Positions 56,569 to 64,000 of a stretch of DNA of 64,000 nucleotides are shown in pieces. Origin of the DNA: Leptodactylus fallax. Lineage: Eukaryota; Chordata; Amphibia; Anura; Leptodactylidae. Location of the stretch: positions 1,945,574-2,009,573 of the forward strand of contig CAMRHE010000358.1 of the NCBI GenBank assembly GCA_947044405.1, given 5' to 3'. How positions within the stretch are numbered: position 1 is the stretch's first letter; the number at the start of each line of letters is the position of its first letter. The notes beneath the pieces were generated by a model that was not told the DNA's origin, ran no database searches, and saw nothing but the letters and a program-made list of their open reading frames with translations. The translations under genes were made by a program, and so were the position numbers.

Positions 56569-57173
56569 TGTTTAAGTTGTGCATACCATGGGGGATGGTC
56601 ACTCTAGCCAACCAGGCAGTTTTTATTACCTCCTGGATAGCAGATGCCATGGGGGAGGGAGGGCAAGCGACCCCCCAGCTCAACCCCAGACACACATCTT
56701 ACTCTAGCTAGGCAAACTTCACCCTTTTCGTAGGTCCTGCAGGGAGTGTGGGGGAGGGAGGATGGAGGTTTATACTACAAGGACAGGCGATTCTTTTGTT
56801 CTTCTGAGTCGGGCGAGCATGCAGGACTGACATGCTTTTGCAACTTGCTGAAGGAAGGACCCTGAGGCCTACCAGATGGGCTCATAGAAACTGACTACAA
56901 ATCTGTTCCGGTATTTTTTCCATCTGTTATTTCCCTTTTTATTTGATGTGCTGTACTTTACTTTTATCCGTATTATTTTTGCTTTGTAATTGATATATAT
57001 TCCTGTATAGGTTAATGCATAGTACCGACCCACTTGGGTTAATAAATATATAAAATTTAAAAAGCTCATTTCATATTAACTTATGACCCGGTCCGCTCAC
57101 GGTGTGTGAGTGGGAGGTAAAGAAGGTTGGTCGCAGGTGTGCCAAGCGGCTTGACAATGCGAGATCCTTCACA
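56569..57173 (+). mobile_element. 5' LTR of an older Ty3/gypsy-type element (start approximate)
   Basis: The 3' edge is well placed: …GATCCTTCACA ends in CA one base before a primer-binding site starting TGG. An AATAAATATATA polyadenylation-like signal lies at about 57041. The 5' edge at TGTTTAAGTTGTGCATACC is a guess from the TG start. The internal region that follows is cut off at 57596. Confidence 0.5.
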
Positions 57174-57174
57174 G

Positions 57175-57192
57175 TGGTGGCAGCGTTGTGGG
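57175..57192 (+). promoter_or_regulatory. Primer-binding site, first gypsy element
   Basis: TGGTGGCAGCGTTGTGGG follows the LTR end by one base. TGG complements the CCA tail of a tRNA primer, and TGGTGGCAGCG is a usual form in frog gypsy elements. Confidence 0.6.
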
Positions 57193-57371
57193 ATATAGGA
57201 TAAACAGCGTGTGGGTGTGTGGTATCACTCAGATGCTGGGGACTTGCGGCAAGTCCTATTAAGCGAGCTCGGTACTAGAAAAGCTTAAAAGATATGGTGA
57301 AAGTTGGTACAGTGCTGTCGCCTTCCCTTTCTCTTTGTTTTTCTATCCTATCTTTTATTTGGCAACGGGAG

Positions 57372-57596
57372 ATGGCTAGTGGGCTAAGAAGCAGAACCAG
57401 AGGTCTGCAGCAACTGGCTTCTAGAGAACTCCAGGAGATGGATGAGATGGAAGGTGCCACAGCCATGCAGGAGGAGGGGCAAAGTCCTAAGGTGTTGGGA
57501 CAAGAAATCATTGCCCGGCCAGAAGGTACAGCAACTAGCCCGGTCCCAGAGATCACTTCGCCTGGGACCAGTAGCCCCAGCCCTGTGGGGGGAATG
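57372..57596 (+). pseudogene. gag N-terminus of first gypsy element, truncated by insertion
   Basis: From the ATG at 57372 (MASGLRSRTRGLQQLASREL) the frame is open for 75 codons and has a Glu/Gln-rich start typical of one group of frog gypsy Gag proteins, then a Ser/Pro/Gly stretch. It ends where the next LTR begins at 57597, so the rest of this element is displaced to beyond the window or lost. Confidence 0.55.
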
Positions 57597-58576
57597 TGTA
57601 AGAGACAGCCAATGTTGTCTTAAGCTTCATTTGTCTGTATAAACTGTTAATGTTGAATGTATTTCTGTGATTCTGTTCCTTTAAGACAGCAGCCCTTGTA
57701 ATTGTGACATGATGCTGGAGTGAGACCCCCCCCCCCCTTTTATGTCAGCCTGCCTGTTCTGCAGACAGAGTGTGAGCAGAGAAGCAGGAAGTGACGAGAC
57801 AGAGAGCAGCAGCCATCTTGGCAAGTGTTGTATTGAACTGGTGTGGAGATTTTTCTGTACAGCTAAGCTGTATCTTGGTCCAGAGACAAACAGAGTGTAA
57901 AGAGACAACAGGACTAGTGAGTCCACGTGAAAGGAACTGTGCTCAGTGGCTGATCAGTGAGACTGACATTGTGACTGTGTATATGGATACCACAGATAGA
58001 GACTCGCAGTGCTGTTGATGTACTGGACGGCACCTGCTAAATCCCGCTTTACATCCCAGCTCAGTGTATGGATTCGGCAGGACTGTCAGTGTGCTGAGTG
58101 GAATCTGCTGTTGGATTACATTGCATTCAGTTGGTTTCCCTGTCTGTTAAAGAGGACTTCATTTCTCCCAAGATCCTGATAACCGTGAGGAGAGGACGCT
58201 TCACTATAAAAGAAAGGACCGACTTTGGGCCCCACCGCGCGCTTCTACGGACTGTAAGCGGTCCACCTGGACCACTGGGGAAAAGGGGGTGCACCCAAAT
58301 GTGAAGTCAGGGTCAGTTAGGGATAGTTTTGAGTATATTGTTCATTCAGTGTCCATACTGCAGAAGTGGACAGAGTAAAAGTAGAAACCATTGCAGAATT
58401 TGCCTTGAAATTGTTCATGCTATATTGTATATTTTGCTTGTCTTTAGCCCTGTCATTTTACCTTTAACTAGCCTTTATTAACTTATAGTAAATATATATT
58501 TTTTTTCTTGAACTACCGCGTGTGCGTTCATTTCTGGTTGCGGAGTCCAAACCACCTGCCTTGCTCTCGGTTCACA
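57597..58576 (+). mobile_element. 5' LTR of terminal Ty3/gypsy element
   Basis: It runs from TGTAAGAGACAGCC to CTCGGTTCACA (TG…CA), 980 bp. Its first about 210 bp recur at 63789-64000 with only an inserted G and one extra C in a C-run. A TATAAA at about 58205 may be the core promoter, placing the transcription start in the last third. A C-run of 12 lies at 57726-57737. Confidence 0.9.
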
Positions 58577-58579
58577 AAT

Positions 58580-58597
58580 TGGCGTAGTCGGCAGGAT
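58580..58597 (+). promoter_or_regulatory. Primer-binding site, terminal gypsy element
   Basis: TGGCGTAGTCGGCAGGAT starts three bases after the LTR end. It complements the 3' end of a tRNA; I have not identified which. Confidence 0.7.
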
Positions 58598-58609
58598 CCG
58601 CTTACCAGA

Positions 58610-59635
58610 ATGGACGGTGACGCACCCGTTCGGGAGAATGGTGCTGGAGGAAGAATGCCAGCAGGGGCTATAATGAGTCAGTTAGCTAAATTTGATGGCA
58701 ATAATATGTCAGTGAGTATGTGGGTGGAACAGATACGAATGATACAGCGAATGTACCAGACCGCACCAGAAGTACTAGTAGAGCTAGCAATATTGACATT
58801 ACAAGGGGATGCTAAGACCACGGTGATACTGAGGCCATTTGAACAAAGGCAGACATTTGAGCAAGTAGTCCAGATTCTAGAAACCATCTATGGAGAAACT
58901 GCATTGCTGGGGTCTCTGCAGGCTCGGTTCTTCCAGAGGGTACAACAGGAGAATGAAAGCCTTCCCCAATATGCAAATGCCCTACAAGAACTGCTCCGAG
59001 ATATTCAAAGGAAGGAAAGAGGGGGCTCGCCAGCCTTCTGTAACCCTGATCGGACTCTCCGTGACCAGTTTGTCCTGGGGATACGTGACGGCAGTTTAAC
59101 TGTGACTATGCAGGATTTTATACGACGAGAGACTGATGCTAAATTCCATGATGTACAGGTAGAGGCCATCTCCCGTGCCAATAGTATGGTCCCGAGGCCG
59201 CAGACCGCAGTTGGAGTTACTTTGTCACAGGGGGCTAGTTCTGGCTCAGAGACAGTAGAAAAAGGGACGGTTAAAGAAATTCTCACAGTAATGCAGAAAC
59301 TGCAAGAACAAATGGAACACTTGCACACTCGTTGTGATGAGCAGTCTATGAAAATTGCAGACTTCCAGAAGACTGGAGATGAAAGGGTGAGCCATCCACA
59401 CCCAGCAAGTCAGAATCACCCACCACCCCGCTGGAGGGGTGAGGATAGGACCTACCGAAGGGGTCCAAATCATTTAGTGCAGTGCTCAGGAGAAATCGAA
59501 GGGGCTTACCGAAGGGGCCCAAACAGATGGCCAGAACGACGGGGGATACGCTGCTGGGAGTGTGGACGGATGGGCCACGTTGCTGCTAGATGTCCAGAGC
59601 AGCGACAAACTTATGAGAGACCGCCGTTAAACTGA
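58610..59635 (+). CDS. Gag polyprotein, terminal gypsy element
   Basis: The start is the ATG at 58610 (MDGDAPVRENGAGG), 30 bases after the primer-binding site; the frame is open further upstream only because the leader lacks stops. The product has 341 residues. Residues about 25-205 form a helical capsid-like domain (MWVEQIRMIQRMYQ… ILRPFEQR… LETIYGE… FVLGIRDG). A coiled-coil-like stretch follows (VKEILTVMQKLQEQMEHLH), then a basic Pro/Arg-rich region with two similar TYRRGPN/AYRRGPN repeats and one CCHC zinc knuckle near the C-terminus (CWECGRMGHVAARC, C-x2-C-x4-H-x4-C). Gag forms the particle and binds the RNA. The stop TGA directly follows GTTAAAC. The frame is intact. Confidence 0.92.
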   Translation: MDGDAPVRENGAGGRMPAGAIMSQLAKFDGNNMSVSMWVEQIRMIQRMYQTAPEVLVELAILTLQGDAKTTVILRPFEQRQTFEQVVQILETIYGETALLGSLQARFFQRVQQENESLPQYANALQELLRDIQRKERGGSPAFCNPDRTLRDQFVLGIRDGSLTVTMQDFIRRETDAKFHDVQVEAISRANSMVPRPQTAVGVTLSQGASSGSETVEKGTVKEILTVMQKLQEQMEHLHTRCDEQSMKIADFQKTGDERVSHPHPASQNHPPPRWRGEDRTYRRGPNHLVQCSGEIEGAYRRGPNRWPERRGIRCWECGRMGHVAARCPEQRQTYERPPLN

Positions 59636-59669
59636 AGTCCCCTGCTGCTGAAGGGCGTGTAGTAGGGGA
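59626..59669 (+). promoter_or_regulatory. Candidate -1 frameshift signal at the gag-pol overlap
   Basis: The heptamer G-TTA-AAC (59626-59632) stands in the gag frame immediately before the gag stop TGA (59633-59635). Slipping back one base leads straight into the open pol frame. Five bases after the heptamer, TCCCCT (59638-59643) can pair with AGGGGA (59664-59669). GUUAAAC is a known slippery site in some RNA viruses. Location, frame and spacing fit; function is inferred. Confidence 0.55.
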
Positions 59670-62600
59670 GACTGACAAGGAGACTATGTGGGGAGAATGC
59701 CCTGATGATGACCTGATCGCTGCAAGTCCTGTCATACAGGTGGAAATGGAGGGTATTCCGGTTACCGGGATGATTGACACGGGTTCCCAAGTAACGACCT
59801 TGAGTAGAGACTGTTATGAACGGTACTTCCGGCAACATGTGAAATATGATCCCCATACATTCGTACGAGTGGTCGCAGCTAACCAGTTACCAGTTCCGGT
59901 CGTGGGAGTGGCCTGGATGAATGTCCGGGTATGTGGCCAAGATCTAGGTAGGAAAGGCATTGTGGTGGTACAGGAGTCACATGAAGTAAAGGTCCCTGTC
60001 ATTTTGGGGATGAATGTGTTAAAAGAATTAGATCAGATCCTCTTTGAAAAGAAAGGTCACGGTTATTGGAAAGAAACCACCACCCATCGGCCTACTCAAA
60101 CAGCTTTCCAGCGGCTGATCCGGACATGTGGCTTACAGAAAAGTTCAGATGCACAGCGTCCTCTGGCTCGAATTTCAGTTCCTTTGCATACAAAAGTTAC
60201 ACTGCCACCCAGTCGGGAGACAATAGTGTCCATGCCCGTAGGCACCTGTCGGAAACTAGAGGGCATAGCTGTGTTGGTAGAACCACTGCAGGCAGCCGAA
60301 GGAGGTGTTGATCCGCTAGTGGCCCGTTCCTTGGCAATAGTTCGCAATGGAAGAGTACCACTTCGATGTGTAAACACTCAGGACCAGAGTGTGGACCTGA
60401 CCCCAGGGAGGCTGCTGGCTAACATCTATGTGACTCCGGAGGAAGTAAGGAAAGTAACTCCAATGCAGCTGAAGCCGACTGAAAGGGATGAGTGGACCGT
60501 AACTGTGTCCATGGGAGAAGATGAGGAACCCACCTCTGAATGGAATGGCTGTGCAATTCGAGAACAGATGAAGATGGATGTAAGTTCATGTTCTCTGGAA
60601 TGGGTGCAGAAGGTAGATGAGCTGTTGTGGGAGAACCAAGCCACCTTTGCACGGTATGCTGAAGATTTTGGATGTACCACAGGGATCTACCATGAGATTC
60701 CCACAGGAGACACCCCCTCCAATTAGAGAGCGCTACCGACAAATTCCTCCACAGTTGTATCAGGAAGTGAAAGAACTGTTAGCTAAGATGCTACAGGGTG
60801 GGATCATCCAAGAAAGCCAGAGTCCCTGGGCGGCTCCTGTGGTGTTAGTAAGAAAAAAGATGGGTCCATCCGATTTTGCGTAGACTATCGGAAGTTAAAC
60901 GCTTGCACCGTACGAGATTCCTACCCCTTGCCACGGATTGAGGAGTCCCTCTCAGCGCTAGGGAGAGCCCGGTACTTCTCCTCACTAGATCTGGCTAGTG
61001 GGTATTGGCAGGTGCCGATGGCCACAAAAGACAAGGAGAAGACGGCATTCATCTTGCCCATGGGACTATACGAATTTAACCGGATGCCCTTCGGGTTGAC
61101 AAATGCACCCGGAACGTTTCAGCGGTTGATGGAGAAATGTCTCGGTGATTTCAACTTTGAGTTCACTCTCATCTACTTGGATGACATTATAGTGTATTCT
61201 GCGACCTTTGAAGACCATCTCCACCAGTTGGGGCAAGTATTTCGAAGATTGCGGGAACATGGGCTCAAATTGAAACCCAGTAAATGTCGGTTGTTCCAAT
61301 CTGAAATTGATTACTTGGGTCACCGCGTATCAGGAGAAGGGGTGAGACCATCAAGAGACAAGATAGCGGCTGTTCAAGATTGGCCGATACCGACTACCCT
61401 GCGAGAAGTGAGGGCGTTCCTTGGAGTAGCCGGTTACTATCGACGGTTTATTAAGGATTTCGCCAAGGTAGCAGCACCACTTAATGCTCTCCTACGAGGC
61501 ACATCCGGTGGTCCAAAGAACCGGTCCGTGAAGTGGGGACCTGAACAGGAACAAGCCTTCCAGGCATTGAAGGATGCACTGACAACAGCCCCAATCTTGG
61601 CATATGCTGATTACCACTTGCCGTTCCAGCTATATACAGATGCAAGCCTGTATGGTCTTGGAGCAGTGCTTTCCCAGCTTCAGGATGGCCAGGAGAGGGT
61701 CATAGCGTACGGCAGCCGGTCTTTGAGAGATTCTGAAAGAAACCCCGAGAATTATAGTTCATTTAAATTGGAGCTGTTGGCACTGGTATGGGCCATGACC
61801 GAGAAATTCTCTGAATATTTGACCGGTGCTGAAGTTTTAGTACTGACTGACAACAACCCACTAGCTCACCTGGAAAATGCCAAGCTCGGGGCGTTAGAGC
61901 AGAGGTGGATAGCCCGAATGTCTACATTCAATTACCGCATTAAGTATCGGTCCAAGACAGAGAACCAGAATGCTGATGGACTTTCTAGGGTAACTGCCCA
62001 GACCCCCACAGAAGACGTGGATCATGAGTTGGAGCATGTGGAGGTGCCCGATTTCAGCAGATTTTCACAGGCCTTGACCGCCACTAATCAGTTTGAGATG
62101 GAGGGGACTGAAATGGCTCCTTTCTTTGGTCCCTCACGACAGGAATGGGCACAGATACAACAGACCCATGAGGGGCTGGCGCAGATGATCAAGTGTGTTG
62201 AGAAAGGCCAGAAGCCCTGTAGAGAGGAAAGAGAACGACTGACACGTGAGATATTATCTGTTTTGAGTCAGTGGGAAAAGTTGGAGATGAAAAATGGAGT
62301 GCTATGCCGAAAGGTCTATTTACCTTCTGAGATCGACATTCGATACCAAATTGTGGTGCCTAGTGAACTGGCTCGCTCCTTGGCAGTTGAGGCTCATAAT
62401 AAGAATGGACATTTTGGTCATGAGAAGACCTTTCGTTGGTTACAGCGACTGATTTACTGCCCTGGTCTTCGTCAAATGGTCGAAGAAGTATGCCGCAGCT
62501 GTCGAACTTGTGAGATCCATAAGGCAATAGAACAGAGAGCTCCCCTGCAAACCATCGTGACCCAGGAACCTTTAGAAATCGTCATGATAGACTATCTAAT

Positions 62601-63774
62601 GGTGGGCCCATCCAATAGCGGACACCAGTATTGCCTCGTAATGGTGGATCACTTCACCAAATTTGCGGTGGTAACCGCCACCAAGGACCAGACAGCTGAG
62701 TCAGCAGCTCGTGCTCTGTGCCAAGATTTCATTCGAGTATATGGGTGCCCCCAACGCATCCACTCCGACCAGGGCGCCTGCTTTGAGGGACACGTAATGA
62801 AAGAAGTTCAACGTATCTACGGGATAAAGAAGTCGCACACGACTCCATACCACCCTCAGGGAAATGGGGCCTGTGAAAGATTCAACAGAACTCTGCTACA
62901 GATGCTGCGGACTCTGGAGGAAGACAAGAAGTTACAGTGGCCTCAGTTCTTGTCTGAAATGGTGTGGGCCTACAACAATCAGGTCCATTCTACAACGGGG
63001 TACTCTCCTTATACACTTCTCTTTGGGCGGTCTGGGCGAAGTATAGGAGAATTACAGTTGAATGATGTGGATGGGTTCCCTCCGAGGGATCCAACCTCTT
63101 GGGTGCGGGCGCATCGGCAGAGACTTGAGACGATCCATCGATTGGTGCGGCAGCGCCTGCAAGAACATCCCCATCCTGATAAGACCCCAGTGCAAGAAGC
63201 ACCATTGCAACCAGGCGACCTGGTGCTAGTTCGTGTCAAGAAACCCCAAGGGAAATTGGAAAGCAGATGGGAGGCTTTGCCGTATCGTGTTGTTGGCCGC
63301 AAGTATGCGAATGGGCCAGTGTACCAGGTCCAGAAAGAAGGAACTGATTGTGTTCGAGTACTTCACCGAAATATGTTGCGCCTGTGTCATTCTGAAGGGA
63401 CAAATCACGTTGGGCCTGCCAATGTGAATGAGCTCCCACAGTCAGAGAATGGAGGTGCGGAATGGGCCTCCGACGAGGAGGATGATTGTTGGCCGATCCC
63501 TGCTCCTGGGGATGTTCCACCTGTGACTACTGTATCTCCGGCCTGTGCCCCCTCTGGTGCGGAATCCGCTGGTCCTTCTCAGCCCATAGCTGCAGCACCC
63601 CATAATATACCACCGGTCCTCAGACGGACCACTAGGCCAAATGCTGGTATTCCCCCTGTTCGGTATGCGCAGGATGAGTTTGTTTGGCCTGCCATACATC
63701 GGTATACTACCACCCTGTGCATAAAAGTACAACCCTCTGGATATACAGTCATAGGCAGGGACTGCCAATCTTAA
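59627..63774 (+). pseudogene. Pol polyprotein (PR-RT-RNaseH-IN) with two homopolymer frame changes
   Basis: The pol frame is -1 to gag and opens just upstream of the gag stop; the first ATG is at 59686. Protease: Asp in GMIDTGSQVTTLS (59776). The frame is lost at a run of five C (60713-60717), giving a stop at 60724, and reading continues one frame over until a run of six A (60853-60858), after which the original frame returns. From 60928 it is open for 948 residues: RT with FSSLDLASGYWQVP and catalytic YLDD (61174), RNase H (LYTDASLYGLGAVLSQ, about 61630), integrase HHCC zinc finger (HNKNGHFGHEKT…CRSCRTC, about 62395-62515), and integrase DDE: Asp in MIDYLMVG (62590), Asp in HSDQGA (62767), Glu in NGACERFN (62875), with 35 residues between the last two. 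All catalytic residues are present. The two breaks lie between protease and RT and could be real or assembly errors. Confidence 0.92.
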
Positions 63775-63788
63775 AGTGGGGGGGAATA
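63775..63788 (+). promoter_or_regulatory. Polypurine tract
   Basis: AGTGGGGGGGAATA between the pol stop and the 3' LTR. This is the expected primer site for plus-strand DNA synthesis. Confidence 0.75.
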
Positions 63789-64000
63789 TGTAAGAGACAG
63801 CCAATGTTGTCTTAAGCTTCATTTGTCTGTATAAACTGTTAATGTTGAATGTATTTCTGTGATTCTGTTCCTTTAAGACAGCAGCCCTTGTAATTGTGAC
63901 ATGATGCTGGAGTGAGGACCCCCCCCCCCCCTTTTATGTCAGCCTGCCTGTTCTGCAGACAGAGTGTGAGCAGAGAAGCAGGAAGTGACGAGACAGAGAG
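63789..64000 (+). mobile_element. 3' LTR of terminal gypsy element, cut by window end
   Basis: It begins TGTAAGAGACAGCC and is colinear with 57597-57807. The only differences seen are GAGGAC for GAGAC and a C-run of 13, not 12. The rest and the target-site duplication lie outside the window. Confidence 0.92.

Larger units (their letters stand above)
57597..64000 (+). mobile_element. Ty3/gypsy LTR retrotransposon, recent, cut by window end
   Basis: Order: 5' LTR (57597-58576), primer-binding site, gag (58610-59635), pol with protease, RT, RNase H and integrase (to 63774), polypurine tract, 3' LTR (63789 onward). RT before integrase defines Ty3/gypsy. There is no envelope-like frame between integrase and the polypurine tract. 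It is inserted in the gag of an older gypsy element. Confidence 0.95.

Noticed and set aside
63442..63822. 126-codon minus frame at the end of pol
   Set aside because: Antisense shadow of the integrase C-terminal region and polypurine tract.
1..64000. tRNA, rRNA or host protein-coding exons
   Set aside because: I found no tRNA box A/B pair with a fold, no rRNA similarity and no exon with a recognisable domain; short single exons without domains would escape this reading.

Overview
The window is vertebrate nuclear DNA with no recognisable host gene. The repeat content (Penelope-like element with a hammerhead-like motif, CR1 and L2-type LINEs, several Tc1 lineages, many small inverted-repeat elements ending in motifs such as GGCTAAGGCCCC or GAGATGAGCGAA) points to a frog (anuran amphibian). 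That is my recognition of repeat families, not a search result. Nearly all coding capacity belongs to transposable elements. The rest is AT-rich, exon-free sequence that looks like a gene desert, with a few stretches that might be conserved regulatory elements.

Layout. 1-4.8 kb: a Penelope-like element in head-to-head arrangement. A minus-strand 5' portion (1-780) abuts a plus-strand copy whose open frame (787-3129) carries reverse transcriptase and a C-terminal GIY-YIG endonuclease. A TATA box and a hammerhead-ribozyme-like fold follow at 3.9-4.1 kb. 4.8-8.3 kb: unassigned. 8.3-10.6 kb: a 62-bp minisatellite split by a complete but broken Tc1 (DD34E). 11.9-14.7 kb: a decayed minus-strand CR1 LINE with a GC-rich insertion. 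15-20 kb: mostly unassigned, with short tandem repeats and a foldback element. 20.7-22.0 kb: truncated minus-strand Tc1. 22.5-36 kb: many MITE copies, some nested, a palindromic element, and solo LTRs at 28.2 and 34.8 kb. 37.8-40.7 kb: a three-level nest, L2-type LINE split by a Tc1 (DD37E) that is itself split by a 634-bp MITE with TAA duplications. 41-49 kb: MITEs, an old LINE remnant and unassigned DNA. 49.0-49.6 and 53.2-53.75 kb: solo LTRs of the same family as the one at 34.8 kb, each with a perfect 5-bp target duplication. 50.8-52.3 kb: a complete Tc1-like element with an uninterrupted 338-residue transposase (DD35E). 54.3-55.0 kb: a CpG-rich inverted-repeat element nested in an older MITE. 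56.6-57.6 kb: LTR, primer-binding site and gag start of one Ty3/gypsy element. 57.6-64.0 kb: a second Ty3/gypsy element (5' LTR, gag, pol, start of 3' LTR) that cuts the first and runs off the window.

How the parts work. The autonomous-looking units are the Penelope-like element, the DD35E transposon and the terminal gypsy element. In the gypsy element gag and pol overlap at a GTTAAAC heptamer directly before the gag stop, with a possible stem 5 nt downstream, which is a plausible -1 frameshift signal. Its two LTRs are almost identical where both are visible, so it inserted recently, yet pol has two compensating frame changes, both at homopolymer runs. The other families are decayed or non-autonomous and would need enzymes from elsewhere.
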